A stretch of DNA of 64,000 nt, taken from Campylobacter coli 76339 (GTDB lineage Bacteria > Campylobacterota > Campylobacteria > Campylobacterales > Campylobacteraceae). Below are positions 28,478 to 38,170 of the stretch, piece by piece. Numbering within the stretch: the first letter of the stretch is position 1; the number at the start of each line of letters is the position of its first letter. The notes under the pieces were generated by a model. It searched no databases and had not been told where the DNA came from. It saw nothing but the letters and a program-made list of their open reading frames with translations. The stretch lies in NCBI GenBank assembly GCA_000470055.1, contig HG326877.1, positions 1,005,661 to 1,069,660 on the forward strand. Reading direction: 5' to 3'. The translations under genes were made by a program, and so were the position numbers.

Positions 28478-29637
28478 AATTTAACCTTTTTTGAAATCAT
28501 TAAAACATATCCAATTCCTATACAAATTGCCCACATTGAGCTCCCCCCATAGCTTAAAAGAGGTACCGCAACCCCTTTTAAAGGTGTAAGAGAAATGATA
28601 CCAAAAGCATTCATAAAGAATGAAAAGAGTAAAAGCAAAGCAATGCCTGAACAAAATATAAAATCTTGTTTTTCTTCACATCTTCCTGCGATTCTAAAAA
28701 TTCTTAAAATCATCCAAAGATAGATAAAGCAAATAACCCCCAAGCCAAAAAGCCCTATCTCTTCTGTGATGCCCGAAAGAACGAAGTCGGTATGTACTTC
28801 GCTTAAAAAACCAAGTTTAAAAGTGCCCAGTCCAAGTCCTTCGCCAAATATCCCTCCATGAGCTATAGCATTTAAAGAGTGTGAAATTTGATAAGGCTCG
28901 CTATTGCCGCTTACTCTTAAGGCATTTGCCATCCAATCAGGTAGCATAGGTAAGAAAGCATCTTGGATATTGCCCCACCAAGAAGCTATCCTTTGGATAC
29001 GCCTTTGGTTGCTAAAAATTACCATGATTCCTATCATTATAATGATTAAAGTTCCAAAAGCAAAAAGCCTTTTACTCGCACCTGCAAAAAAAGCTAGAGC
29101 TAGAATTAAAAAGAAAGAAATAACACTTTGTCCCAAATCATTTTGCGTGATATAGATATAGCCTATCACGATGGAAGCTAAGATACAATAAGGCAAGAGA
29201 ATCAAAGCTTCATGTTTGATTGCTTTTTTGCTGTCATCAATGCGTCTTGTGTAGCTCCAAGCTAAAAAATAAATCAGTCCTATTTTGAAAAATTCCACAG
29301 GAGAAATAGAAAGAGGTCCTAAACGAATCCAACGCTTTGCACCCCCACTAGCAGTTGCTAAAGCAGAGGGTAAAAAAGGTAGGATAAGAATACATATAAA
29401 AGAGCCTATAAGTATAGCTAGGATAATCCTTTTGGCAAGTATTTTATCAGGATCAAGGCGAGAAATAAAAAACATGATCAATATACCGCTAAGCCCAAAA
29501 AAGAGTTGGCGTATAAAAAAGTGAAATTCATTATAATCAAAAAAAAGCACAGTAAAAACAGTAAGAGAGTATGAAAATACTATACCTATGCTTATTAAAA
29601 TACAGCTTAAATAAAATAATTTTTTATCGGCAATCAT
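28474..29637 (-). CDS. ftsW: FtsW/RodA-family SEDS glycosyltransferase
   Basis: A polytopic membrane protein of 387 residues with about ten helices. SEDS-family marks include GSGGAKRW-like ASGGAKRWIRLG near residue 100, ITQNDLGQS with the catalytic Asp near 165, HTDFVLSGITEE and the C-terminal GVAVPLLSYGGSS. It polymerises lipid II for septum formation; coupling to murG and only four bases of overlap favours FtsW over RodA, but sequence alone does not fully decide this. It is divergent from pycA. Confidence 0.88.
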   Translation of the reverse strand: MIADKKLFYLSCILISIGIVFSYSLTVFTVLFFDYNEFHFFIRQLFFGLSGILIMFFISRLDPDKILAKRIILAILIGSFICILILPFLPSALATASGGAKRWIRLGPLSISPVEFFKIGLIYFLAWSYTRRIDDSKKAIKHEALILLPYCILASIVIGYIYITQNDLGQSVISFFLILALAFFAGASKRLFAFGTLIIIMIGIMVIFSNQRRIQRIASWWGNIQDAFLPMLPDWMANALRVSGNSEPYQISHSLNAIAHGGIFGEGLGLGTFKLGFLSEVHTDFVLSGITEEIGLFGLGVICFIYLWMILRIFRIAGRCEEKQDFIFCSGIALLLLFSFFMNAFGIISLTPLKGVAVPLLSYGGSSMWAICIGIGYVLMISKKVKL

Positions 29638-29677
29638 GTAAAATTGTAATTTTTCTTTCGGAATAATTTAAAAGTTT

Positions 29678-29683
29678 ATTATA
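29678..29683 (-). promoter_or_regulatory. -10 box of ftsW-murG
   Basis: Minus-strand TATAAT preceded by TTTTAGT, the genus-typical extended pattern, 41 bases upstream of the ftsW ATG. Confidence 0.55.
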
Positions 29684-29731
29684 ACTAAAATAAATTAAAA
29701 TTTTTGCTAAGTTTTTGTAAGGAAATTTTGC

Positions 29732-29737
29732 TAGAAT
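29732..29737 (+). promoter_or_regulatory. -10 box of the pycA operon
   Basis: TAGAAT preceded by TTTTGC, 39 bases upstream of ATG 29776 and matching the pattern seen before aroB. Confidence 0.5.
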
Positions 29738-29775
29738 ATTAGATATATAAACAAAAACTAAAGTAAAGGCAAACT

Positions 29776-31218
29776 ATGGTACAAATTCATAAGATTCTTA
29801 TAGCAAATCGTGCTGAAATAGCTGTCCGTGTAATCCGTGCTTGTAGGGATTTACATATTAAGAGTGTTGCAGTTTTTACAGAGCCTGATCGTGAGTGTTT
29901 GCATGTAAAAATTGCTGATGAAGCTTATCGTATAGGTACGGATGCTATAAGAGGTTATTTGGATGTAGGAAGAATTATAGAAATTGCCAAAGCTTGTGGA
30001 GCTGATGCTATACATCCTGGTTATGGATTTTTAAGTGAGAATTATGACTTTGCTAAAGCTTGTGAGGAAGCAGGAATTATTTTCATAGGTCCAAAATCTG
30101 AAGTTATCCATAAAATGGGAAATAAAAATATAGCTCGTAAATTAATGGCTCAAAATGGAATTCCTATCGTTCCAGGAACGGAAAAATTAAATGCTTATAG
30201 TATGGATGAAATCAAAGTATTTGCAGAGAAGATAGGCTATCCTGTGATTTTAAAAGCTTCAGGGGGTGGCGGAGGACGAGGAATTCGTGTCGTTCATAAA
30301 GAAGAAGAATTAGAAAATGCTTTTGATTCGTGTAAAAGAGAAGCATTGACTTATTTTAACAATGATGAAGTATTTATGGAAAAATATGTAGTCAATCCTC
30401 GCCATATAGAATTTCAAATTTTAGGGGATAATTATGGAAATATTATCCATCTTTGCGAAAGGGATTGTTCTATTCAAAGAAGACACCAAAAAGTGATCGA
30501 AATCGCGCCTTGTCCTGGAATTTCAGACAATCTAAGAAAAACTATGGGTGTTACTGCTGTGGCTGCTGCTAAGGCTGTTGGCTATACAAATGCGGGGACT
30601 ATAGAATTTTTACTTGATGATTATAACCGTTTTTATTTTATGGAAATGAATACAAGAATTCAAGTAGAACATCCTGTAACTGAAGAAATTACGGGAGTGG
30701 ATTTGATCGTGCGTCAAATTCGTATTGCAGGTGGGGAAATTTTAGATCTAGAACAAAGTGATATCAAGCCAAGAGGTTTTGCTATAGAAGCAAGGATTAC
30801 GGCTGAAAATGTATGGAAAAATTTTATTCCAAGTCCAGGTAAGATAGGGGAGTATTATCCAGCACTTGGGCCATCTGTAAGGGTGGACAGTCATATTTAT
30901 AAAGATTATACTGTGCCTCCTTATTATGATTCTATGCTTGCAAAATTAATCATAAAAGCTACAAGTTATGATTTAGCGGTCAATAAGCTTGAAAGAGCCT
31001 TAAAAGAATTTACCATAGACATTAGAACAACTATACCGTTTTTGATCGCAATTACTAAAACAAGAGAATTTAGAAGAGGATATTTTGATACTTCTTTTAT
31101 AGAAACACATATGCAAGAATTGTTAGAAAATACTGAAGATCGCCATCAAGATAACAAAGAAGAAGTTATCGCCGCAATCGCAGCTACCTTAAAGAAAATA
31201 CGCGAAAGTAGAGAGTAA
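29776..31218 (+). CDS. pycA: Biotin carboxylase subunit, probably of pyruvate carboxylase
   Basis: ATP-grasp biotin carboxylase of 480 residues. KILIANRAEIAVRVIRACRD is the family N-terminus (the motif is given in part), KASGGGGGRGIRVV near residue 158 is the ATP glycine loop, and EMNTRIQVEHPVTEE near 290 is the catalytic signature. It carboxylates biotin using bicarbonate and ATP. Campylobacter has a two-subunit pyruvate carboxylase and a separate acetyl-CoA carboxylase AccC. This gene corresponds to the position of pycA (Cj1037c), with the biotin/transcarboxylase subunit encoded elsewhere. It could be misnamed if it serves the acetyl-CoA enzyme. Confidence 0.88.
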   Translation: MVQIHKILIANRAEIAVRVIRACRDLHIKSVAVFTEPDRECLHVKIADEAYRIGTDAIRGYLDVGRIIEIAKACGADAIHPGYGFLSENYDFAKACEEAGIIFIGPKSEVIHKMGNKNIARKLMAQNGIPIVPGTEKLNAYSMDEIKVFAEKIGYPVILKASGGGGGRGIRVVHKEEELENAFDSCKREALTYFNNDEVFMEKYVVNPRHIEFQILGDNYGNIIHLCERDCSIQRRHQKVIEIAPCPGISDNLRKTMGVTAVAAAKAVGYTNAGTIEFLLDDYNRFYFMEMNTRIQVEHPVTEEITGVDLIVRQIRIAGGEILDLEQSDIKPRGFAIEARITAENVWKNFIPSPGKIGEYYPALGPSVRVDSHIYKDYTVPPYYDSMLAKLIIKATSYDLAVNKLERALKEFTIDIRTTIPFLIAITKTREFRRGYFDTSFIETHMQELLENTEDRHQDNKEEVIAAIAATLKKIRESRE

Positions 31219-31454
31219 TGGATTTTTTTGATAGTCTAAAGAGTATAAAAAAAGAAATGCAAACGCATTCTAAGGAGCAAAAAAGCCTTAAAAATTCAAA
31301 TAAAAAGGATATAAACCATTTCAATAAAGAGGCAAAAACACAACCGCAAGAAATGATCTTGGATAAAGAAATGCAAGAAGTTTTTTTAAAACAAGAGAAA
31401 TTGCAGGATGAGTTTTTGGAATTTATTAAAAATGCAGATATTAAGAAAATTTAA
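31218..31454 (+). CDS. Small charged protein after pycA
   Basis: A 78-residue, lysine- and glutamate-rich, probably mostly helical protein ([19 protein letters not shown], then [19 protein letters not shown]). It has no signal peptide or membrane segment and no motif I recognise. One-base overlaps with pycA (TAATG) and with bpt show tight operon packing and argue that it is expressed. Function unknown. Confidence 0.7.
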   Translation: MDFFDSLKSIKKEMQTHSKEQKSLKNSNKKDINHFNKEAKTQPQEMILDKEMQEVFLKQEKLQDEFLEFIKNADIKKI

Positions 31455-32212
31455 TGCATGAGATAGGTTTTTGTACTCTTGAAGATGAATGTCCTTATCT
31501 AAAAGATAGGCGTTCTAGGATAGAGTACAAATATATAGAAAATTGTTCCAAGGAAGTTAATAGCGAGCTTATAAGGCGTGGCTGGCGTCGTTTTGGTAGG
31601 TATTTTTCTCGTCCTATTTGTAAAGATTGTAAAGAGTGTTTAAGTCTTAGAATTTTGGTGGATGAGTATCAATTCTCCCGTAGTGAAAGAAGAGTGATCA
31701 ATAAAAACACAAATACCAAAATCATACTAAGAAAACCTTTGTTAAGCAATGAGCATTTGTTTTTGTATGATAAATATCACCGCTTTATGGAAGAAAAAAA
31801 GTCTTGGAAAAGATACGATTTAAATTTCAGGCAATACTACAATCTTTATGTTGATGGATTTATGAATTTTGGTTACGAGCTTGCTTTTTATGTAGAGGAT
31901 AAGCTCGTTTGTGTAGATTTTATCGACAGACTTGAAGATGGAATTTCTAGTATTTATTGTTTTTATGATCCGGAATTTTCTTATCTTTCTTTGGGTAAAT
32001 TTTCTCTACTTAGTGAAATAGAGATAGCTAAAAAAGAAAAATTAAAATATATTTATTTAGGATATTTTGTAAAAAAGTGTCAATCTTTATCGTATAAAGC
32101 CGATTATACACCCAATGAAATTTTAAAAGGCACAAGTTCGCTTTTTGAGAATGAGATTTTATGGGAGAGATGGGATGCAGATTGTGCAAACTTTAGAAAC
32201 TATCAATGTTAA
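31454..32212 (+). CDS. bpt: Aspartate/glutamate leucyltransferase (N-degron pathway)
   Basis: A 252-residue ATE-family aminoacyl-tRNA-protein transferase. The N-terminal Cys cluster ([10 protein letters not shown]) and [14 protein letters not shown] near residue 60 are the family signature, as is the C-terminal [16 protein letters not shown]. Bacterial Bpt adds leucine to N-terminal Asp or Glu, marking proteins for ClpS-ClpAP degradation. Arginine transfer (ATE) cannot be excluded by sequence. Its last 38 bases overlap the J-domain gene. Confidence 0.88.
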   Translation: MHEIGFCTLEDECPYLKDRRSRIEYKYIENCSKEVNSELIRRGWRRFGRYFSRPICKDCKECLSLRILVDEYQFSRSERRVINKNTNTKIILRKPLLSNEHLFLYDKYHRFMEEKKSWKRYDLNFRQYYNLYVDGFMNFGYELAFYVEDKLVCVDFIDRLEDGISSIYCFYDPEFSYLSLGKFSLLSEIEIAKKEKLKYIYLGYFVKKCQSLSYKADYTPNEILKGTSSLFENEILWERWDADCANFRNYQC

Positions 32213-32981
32213 TACCGATGATATTAATGTTTTTCAGTATTTTAAAGACTTAATTACCAAAAATTTCACAAAGGTAGTAGGGCGTAAAAATAAGATTTTT
32301 TCTTTTTTTGAAGAGAATGAAATTCCACAACGCCGTTATTTTTTAAAAGTCTTAGATCAAAAGTATCGCAAAAGTTCTAACGAAAGTATAGAAAACTTAA
32401 AAGATGCGCATTTTAAAACTTTTAGACTCAATTTTGAACAAAATAATATGCTTAAGCCTATGTTGTTTATCAAGGTTGAATTTGCTGCAGATAAGATTTT
32501 AATGAAGCTCAGTTCAAATGAAAAGCTTTTTGTCACCTATATAAGAAATTATTTTAAAGAACACAGTATAGAGTATAATGAAATGACTCGTATATTGATC
32601 TTAGAATATAAAAATGAAAGCACTTTTGAACTTTTTGAAGCTTTTGCGGATGAGAGTAATCATTTAAAATATTGCGTTAATTTTGAAGTTGATCATCAAG
32701 AGTATAAAAATTTTCGTCAAAATATCCACAATAAAGAAAATATGAAATGGAAATTTAATGCTCTAGCTAAGCTTTTTAGTAATTATTTTAATACCTTAGA
32801 ATGTACTCCGCAAAACGATCTTAGCGAGATTAGACATAAGTATTTGATCATGGTAAAGCTTTATCATCCTGATTTTTATCAAGGCAAAAGCGCTATAGAG
32901 CAAGCTTATGCAAGAGAGCAATTTGAAAAAATACAAATTGCTTATGATAATTTAAAAGCCCTTTATAAAAACAATACCTAA
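32175..32981 (+). CDS. Protein with C-terminal J domain
   Basis: A 268-residue protein whose last 60 residues form a J domain: [20 protein letters not shown] carries the essential HPD, followed by [18 protein letters not shown]. The N-terminal 200 residues are not a recognised domain and there is no Gly/Phe or zinc-finger region, so this is a type-III-like J protein with the J domain at the C-terminus. I choose ATG 32175 with GGGAGAG nearby, rather than 32145. It lies in the pycA-bpt operon and probably recruits DnaK to some client. It ends at a strong terminator. Confidence 0.82.
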   Translation: MQIVQTLETINVNTDDINVFQYFKDLITKNFTKVVGRKNKIFSFFEENEIPQRRYFLKVLDQKYRKSSNESIENLKDAHFKTFRLNFEQNNMLKPMLFIKVEFAADKILMKLSSNEKLFVTYIRNYFKEHSIEYNEMTRILILEYKNESTFELFEAFADESNHLKYCVNFEVDHQEYKNFRQNIHNKENMKWKFNALAKLFSNYFNTLECTPQNDLSEIRHKYLIMVKLYHPDFYQGKSAIEQAYAREQFEKIQIAYDNLKALYKNNT

Positions 32982-33004
32982 AAGACTTATAATCAGTCTT
33001 TTAG
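32978..33004. terminator. Bidirectional terminator between the pycA operon and cmeF
   Basis: CTAAAAGACT (32978-32987) and AGTCTTTTAG (32995-33004) are perfect ten-base complements with a seven-base loop, between convergent genes. It includes the stop codons of both the J-domain gene and cmeF. T-rich sequence follows in both directions. Confidence 0.85.
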
Positions 33005-36000
33005 TTTATCTTCTCTCTTTCATAAATCTTTCTTAATTTGGCATCAAGTTTAAAACAGAATTTAAAAAGTGCAGGTACCACAAGTAAGGTAAGCAAAGTA
33101 GAGCTTATAAGTCCAAAAATAACTGCTATAGCCATAGGTGAATTTGCTTCATATCCTGCCCCTCTTGAAAGAGCTAGAGGTAACATAGCAAAAATCATAG
33201 CAAATGTAGTCATCAAGATAGCTCTTAAGCGTGATTTTCCGGCTATCAAAAGAGCCTCATCAGGATCTAAACCTTCGTGGCATTTTTTGTTGGCAACATC
33301 TACAAGCAAGATAGCATTTTTACCTACCATTCCAAAAAGTAAAATAATGGCTATTAAAACAAAAAGTGAAAAATTATGCCCCGTTATAAAAAGCCCTATG
33401 GAAGTACCGCCAAAAGCTAAAGGCATGGTTATCATGATGATAAGAGGTAAAATAAAGCTTTCATAAAGTGCGGCTAAAACAAGATAAATCAAAACAAAAG
33501 CTAAAATAACAGCCATCATAAAGCCTTGTATGGTTTCACCTAAAAGATTAATAAAGCCAGAAAAAGTATAGCTTAGATTTGTATTTTTGCCTAAAATAGT
33601 GTCTATATTATCAAGTAAGAGTGCTTGGACAGCTCCTAAAGAAAGATCATTTACTCCAGCAGTGATTTTAATGGAGCGGTTTTTATTGTAGCGATTGATA
33701 GTTTTTAAATCTTCACTATAGGTAAAATCAATCACACTCGCAAGATCTAAATTTAAACCCTGATTATTTTTAATACTGATGCGTTTTAAAGCTTCTATAT
33801 CTTTTTTAAATTGTGGGGCAAAACTTAAAATGATATCATCTTTTGAATTTCCCCTATCCATACTTCCAATGCTAAGTTGTCCAAAAGAATATCCTAAAAT
33901 TCCAGCTATGTATTGAGGATCTACATCCAAGAGTTTTGCCTTTTCTCTGTTGATATGTAGAGCCACTTCGGATTTTAACATATTTGCATTATCATTAATA
34001 TCTACAATACGCGTATTGCTTGCTAGGATTTCTTTAGCGCGAGAAGCTGCTTCTTTTAAGCTTTGCAAATCTTCTCCTAAAATTAAAAACTGCACAGGAT
34101 CATCAATGCCCGCACCTTCTATTTTAGGTAGTTCTAGAATTTTGATTTTTAAATCCTCATCTTGGAATTTTTGCCGATATAAATTGACAATAGCATTTTG
34201 TCTTAACTTTCTTTCTTCTAAACTTTTTAATTTGATATAAATTTTAGCCTTTGTGCTGTCTTTGGCATCATCATAGGCTAGAAGTAAAAAAGCATAGGCT
34301 ATATTTTCATCCATTTGAATTTTTTCAAGCAAATGAAGACTTTTTTCTTTCATAGCTTCTAAGCTTAAATCCTTTTTACTTTCAAGTAAAACTTGAATTT
34401 CGCTATCATCTTCCATAGGTAAAAAATCAAGCCCTATGCGTGTAGCCAAAGCAAAAGAAAGAGCTACAAAAATAAGAGTAGCTAGGATAAATTTGGCCTT
34501 GTTTTTCAAAATTTTATAAAGTAAATTTTCGTATTTTTGTTCCATTTTTTTAAAAAATGCTTCTGTTTTTTCATAAAATTTACTTTCTTGTGGGTTTAAA
34601 AATCTAGCACTTAAGCTAGGGATTAAAAGCACTGAAACTAAAAAACTTATAACTATGCCACTTGCAACACTTATACCTAAAGCATTAAAAAATAAACCCG
34701 GAATAGAATTCATATAAGAAATAGGTATGAAAACGCAAAGTAAAACCATACTGATACTTAAAACGCTAAAGCCTATTTCGCTAATGCCTAAAAAAGCAGC
34801 CTGTAAAGGTGGATAAGTTTTTAATTTTTTAGCGATATTTTCGATTACGACTATGGCATCATCGATAAAAATTCCTATGCTTAAAGTAAGAGCAATAAAG
34901 GTTAGGCGGTTTAGATCATAGCCTAAAAGATCAATGATAAAAAAGGTTGAGATGATAGAAGTAGGTATGGCTATGCAAGCAATCAAAGTGGCGCTTAAAT
35001 TTCTTAAAAATAAAAATACAATCACAAGGGTAAGGAAAATTCCCAAAACCATATCAAAAATAACTTGAGAAAGATGTTTGTGGATATTTAGGCTTTTATC
35101 ATACAGTACTTCTATACTTATATCATTAGAAATTTGTTTTTCTAAATTTGGCAAGGCATTTTTGACATTCTTAACCATTTCAAGTGTATTATAATTTGTA
35201 ATTTTTCCTAGTTCTAAAAGCGCACCCTCTTGATTTTTGTAGATCGCACTTTGTTTTTCATCCTCATAGAGGTTTGAGATATGGGCTATATCGCTTAAAA
35301 ATACTCCTGTTTTAATACGAAGATTCGCGAGCTCTTCTAAATTTGTAGCTTCAAAATAACCTTTGATGATATAGTTATTTTGCTTATTGTCAAGCTCTCC
35401 TAAGGCTTGTTTAAAATTTTGATTTTTGATGATATTGGCGATTTCTAAGGCGTTAAGATTGTATTTTTCAAGTTCATTTGGTTTTAATTCTATACGAATT
35501 TGAGGCTCTAAAAAACCCTTAGCTTCGATTTTTCCTACCCCATCGATCCTTTGCAAAAAAGGCTTGATTTTATCATTGATTTCGCGCATAAGATTTAATT
35601 TATCTTTAGAGTATACAAAAAGAGAAATCGCCGAACCCGAATCAGAGCTGATTTTTTCGATTTCAGGTTTGGTAGGTAGGCTTAGAGTGCCGATTTTATC
35701 ACGCACATCATTAGCCGCCACTTCAAGATTTTTTCCTAGTTTAAATTCTACAACGCTTACGCTAAAATTATCGTATGTTGCTGAGGTGATAGTCTTTACT
35801 CCATCGATTTCACTTAGAGCGTTTTCTATTTCTTTGGTTATTTTAGATTCTACAAATTTTAAATCCCCATTAACCTTACTTGTGATTTTTATAAGTGGTA
35901 TAGAAACATTAGGAAATAAATTTACACTCATGCTTAAAGCAGAAATCATCCCAAAAAGCATCAAAGCTAAAAAGAACATTAGCATTGTAATAGGTCGATT

Positions 36001-36018
36001 TATGGCTAGTTTAAACAT
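33001..36018 (-). CDS. cmeF: RND efflux pump inner-membrane transporter CmeF
   Basis: A 1005-residue HAE-type RND transporter with the usual two sets of six helices separated by large periplasmic loops. The proton-relay Asp pair is in SIGIFIDDAIVVIENI near residue 390 and the partner Lys in GMVGKNAILLVDVANK near 905. It exports antimicrobials and detergents by proton antiport, together with CmeE and CmeD. It is the last gene of a minus-strand cmeD-cmeE-cmeF operon, two bases after cmeE, and stops inside the terminator at 32978-33004. Confidence 0.94.
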   Translation of the reverse strand: MFKLAINRPITMLMFFLALMLFGMISALSMSVNLFPNVSIPLIKITSKVNGDLKFVESKITKEIENALSEIDGVKTITSATYDNFSVSVVEFKLGKNLEVAANDVRDKIGTLSLPTKPEIEKISSDSGSAISLFVYSKDKLNLMREINDKIKPFLQRIDGVGKIEAKGFLEPQIRIELKPNELEKYNLNALEIANIIKNQNFKQALGELDNKQNNYIIKGYFEATNLEELANLRIKTGVFLSDIAHISNLYEDEKQSAIYKNQEGALLELGKITNYNTLEMVKNVKNALPNLEKQISNDISIEVLYDKSLNIHKHLSQVIFDMVLGIFLTLVIVFLFLRNLSATLIACIAIPTSIISTFFIIDLLGYDLNRLTFIALTLSIGIFIDDAIVVIENIAKKLKTYPPLQAAFLGISEIGFSVLSISMVLLCVFIPISYMNSIPGLFFNALGISVASGIVISFLVSVLLIPSLSARFLNPQESKFYEKTEAFFKKMEQKYENLLYKILKNKAKFILATLIFVALSFALATRIGLDFLPMEDDSEIQVLLESKKDLSLEAMKEKSLHLLEKIQMDENIAYAFLLLAYDDAKDSTKAKIYIKLKSLEERKLRQNAIVNLYRQKFQDEDLKIKILELPKIEGAGIDDPVQFLILGEDLQSLKEAASRAKEILASNTRIVDINDNANMLKSEVALHINREKAKLLDVDPQYIAGILGYSFGQLSIGSMDRGNSKDDIILSFAPQFKKDIEALKRISIKNNQGLNLDLASVIDFTYSEDLKTINRYNKNRSIKITAGVNDLSLGAVQALLLDNIDTILGKNTNLSYTFSGFINLLGETIQGFMMAVILAFVLIYLVLAALYESFILPLIIMITMPLAFGGTSIGLFITGHNFSLFVLIAIILLFGMVGKNAILLVDVANKKCHEGLDPDEALLIAGKSRLRAILMTTFAMIFAMLPLALSRGAGYEANSPMAIAVIFGLISSTLLTLLVVPALFKFCFKLDAKLRKIYEREKIN

Positions 36019-36020
36019 TT

Positions 36021-36761
36021 TTAATCTCTAGTGATGATTCTACCTTCGCCAAATAGCCCAGGTGTTAAATTTTGCGTTTCTACTTCAGCATAAATTTTTC
36101 TTGTTTTAACCTCAATACTTGGATAAATAAGAGTGATTTTTCCTTTGTATTCTGTATTGCTTTGATCGATTTTATATAAAAATTCATCACCTATTTTAAC
36201 TTGATCTTTATATCTTTCATCAAAACTTAAAACAAGCTTGCTTTGTGGGTATGAAAAAATTTCGATCAAGGGCTGGGCTACTCCACCCACTCCTTCTCCA
36301 ATTTGTATAAATTTGTTTGAAACTATGGCATCATAGGGTGCGCGCAATTCTTTTTTTGCTAAGATATTTTTATAATATTCTACATTGATCTTTGCTTTGG
36401 TTAAATTAAGATTTGCTGCTTCGAATTTAGCTTTCATATCCTCATAGCTTTGTTTGTCTATAACATTTTCTACTGCATTAAATTTTTTCATTTTACTTTG
36501 AGTGTTTTCAAAATCTATAAGAGCGAGTTTATAAGAATTCTGTGCATTTTGCAATGAAATTTTTTCACTTGTTTGCTCAAGGGAGAGTAAAAGCTCTCCT
36601 TTTTTAACCCTTTGTCCGATCTTTACAGGAATTTGTTCTACCAAACCCACGCTTTCAAGGGCTAGTTTGCTTTGCTTGGCAGCTTCTACATTAAAGCTTG
36701 CGTAAATTTCTTCACTAAAAGCTAAATTAAAAATAAATATTAAAAATACAATTACTTTCAT
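36021..36761 (-). CDS. cmeE: Periplasmic adaptor (membrane fusion) protein CmeE
   Basis: A 246-residue periplasmic adaptor with an N-terminal signal segment (MKVIVFLIFIFNLAFS). The lipoyl half-motif VGLVEQIPVKIGQRVKKGELL near residue 40, a helical hairpin at about 65-130, and the second half ELRAPYDAIVSNKFIQIGEGV at about 135-155 are classical, followed by a short beta-barrel part. At 246 residues it is shorter than the usual 350-400 for RND adaptors and lacks most of the membrane-proximal domain. It overlaps cmeD by four bases. Confidence 0.9.
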   Translation of the reverse strand: MKVIVFLIFIFNLAFSEEIYASFNVEAAKQSKLALESVGLVEQIPVKIGQRVKKGELLLSLEQTSEKISLQNAQNSYKLALIDFENTQSKMKKFNAVENVIDKQSYEDMKAKFEAANLNLTKAKINVEYYKNILAKKELRAPYDAIVSNKFIQIGEGVGGVAQPLIEIFSYPQSKLVLSFDERYKDQVKIGDEFLYKIDQSNTEYKGKITLIYPSIEVKTRKIYAEVETQNLTPGLFGEGRIITRD

Positions 36762-38041
36762 TCTCTAACCTTTGAGATAAGATCTATACCAGCATTAAAA
36801 TAATAATTTGCCTTAGTAATTTCAAATTCATTATGGGCTAATTCCAAATCACTTTGTGCTTTAAATTTGGCTTCTAAAGCTTGTAAATATTCTACATAAG
36901 AAACAAGTCCTGCTTGGTATTTTTTATCCACACTTTCAAAAGCTAAATTTGCGGCATTTAGACTCAAATTTAAAGTGTAAATTTGTTGTTTTAAGACTTT
37001 TAAACTTTGATCAATGTAGTTTAATTCCTCTTTGTTTTTACGCTCACTAAGCCTTGCATTGGCATTAGCGATTTGAACCTTTAAGCGTTCTTTTTCTACT
37101 TCTTTAGCTCTTGCATTAAAATCAAAAATTTTCCATTCCATGCCTAAGATAAATTGATTACTTTGAGAGTATTTCTCTAAGAACTCATCAGCTAAATTTA
37201 TAAATGGGGTTGGAATTTTTGGATTGTAATTGTTTTTATAAAAGCCGAAATTATCTTGGATATAAAATTTAGGAAAATATTCCGCCTTGGCCAAATTTAC
37301 ACTTTCTTTGGCTAGATTGATTTGCTCTTTTGCTATTGACACCTCATAACTTTGACTTTTTTCTTGATTAGGGTTTTCTAAAAATGCATTACCACTAGGA
37401 GTAAAATTTGTATTACTAAGAATTCTAATTTCTTTTTGTACACTAGCGAGTTTTAACTCATTTTGACTCAATTCTAACAAACTTAAGTGATATCTAGCCT
37501 TAATGCTTTCAAGTTCATCTTTAGGACTTAGTCCTGCGTCGTAGAATTTTTGTAGTCTTTCAAAAGTAGATCTTAAAAATTCAACCTTTTGTTGATTAGT
37601 CAGTAAAATTTTTTCAAGACTTAGAGTGTTAAAATAAAGCGTTATGGCGTTTAGAGCAAGATAATTTTTACTTTGTTCTTTATCTAAAAAACTTAGTTTT
37701 TCTTTGCTTTCTAAGGCTCTTAAATTTGCTTCTCTAGCACCTCCATCATAAAGTAAAAGATTAAGAGAAAACTTAGCAAATAGACTTTCTTGTGGATCTA
37801 TAATAAAGCGATCTTTGTTGTTGGCTACATAGGCTGAGTTTAAGCTAAGGTGGGGTAAATAATTTCTAAAAGCTTGACTTCTTGATAAGCTTGCTTGCTC
37901 GCTTTGCATTTGTTTAATGAGATATTGTTCATTGTTTTGACTTAGTGTTATAAATTCGCGCAGATTTGAAGCAGACAATGATAAGGGTAAAAAAACTAAA
38001 ATTATAGTTTTATGGATAAGGGTTAAATATTTTCTAAACAT
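36758..38041 (-). CDS. cmeD: Outer-membrane efflux channel CmeD (TolC family)
   Basis: A 427-residue TolC-family protein with a signal peptide (residues 1-24). The rest shows two repeats of long amphipathic helices, with a characteristic QASLSRSQAFRNYLPHLSLN near residue 55 and GLVSYVEYLQALEAKFKAQSD late in the chain. As outer-membrane exit duct it acts with CmeE and CmeF. It is the first gene of the operon, and its promoter region lies between 38042 and 38100. Confidence 0.92.
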   Translation of the reverse strand: MFRKYLTLIHKTIILVFLPLSLSASNLREFITLSQNNEQYLIKQMQSEQASLSRSQAFRNYLPHLSLNSAYVANNKDRFIIDPQESLFAKFSLNLLLYDGGAREANLRALESKEKLSFLDKEQSKNYLALNAITLYFNTLSLEKILLTNQQKVEFLRSTFERLQKFYDAGLSPKDELESIKARYHLSLLELSQNELKLASVQKEIRILSNTNFTPSGNAFLENPNQEKSQSYEVSIAKEQINLAKESVNLAKAEYFPKFYIQDNFGFYKNNYNPKIPTPFINLADEFLEKYSQSNQFILGMEWKIFDFNARAKEVEKERLKVQIANANARLSERKNKEELNYIDQSLKVLKQQIYTLNLSLNAANLAFESVDKKYQAGLVSYVEYLQALEAKFKAQSDLELAHNEFEITKANYYFNAGIDLISKVRE

Positions 38042-38069
38042 TTAGTATTTTAATATGCTTTATATAAAT

Positions 38070-38079
38070 TTCAATTGAA
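38070..38079. promoter_or_regulatory. Palindrome in the cmeD-lepA divergent region
   Basis: TTCAATTGAA is a perfect ten-base palindrome 29 bases upstream of cmeD, next to a possible minus-strand -10 (TATATAAA around 38060-38067). It may be an operator but may also be chance in AT-rich DNA. Confidence 0.25.
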
Positions 38080-38124
38080 GTTTTTTCAAAATAAAAATTT
38101 ATTTGTTTTAAACAGAAAATTTGC

Positions 38125-38130
38125 TAAAAT
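38125..38130 (+). promoter_or_regulatory. -10 box of lepA
   Basis: TAAAAT preceded by TTTGC, a Campylobacter extended -10 pattern, about 40 bases upstream of the lepA start. Confidence 0.45.
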
Positions 38131-38170
38131 CTTCACTTAAAAAAATAAAAATTTATTTAGGATGATTATT

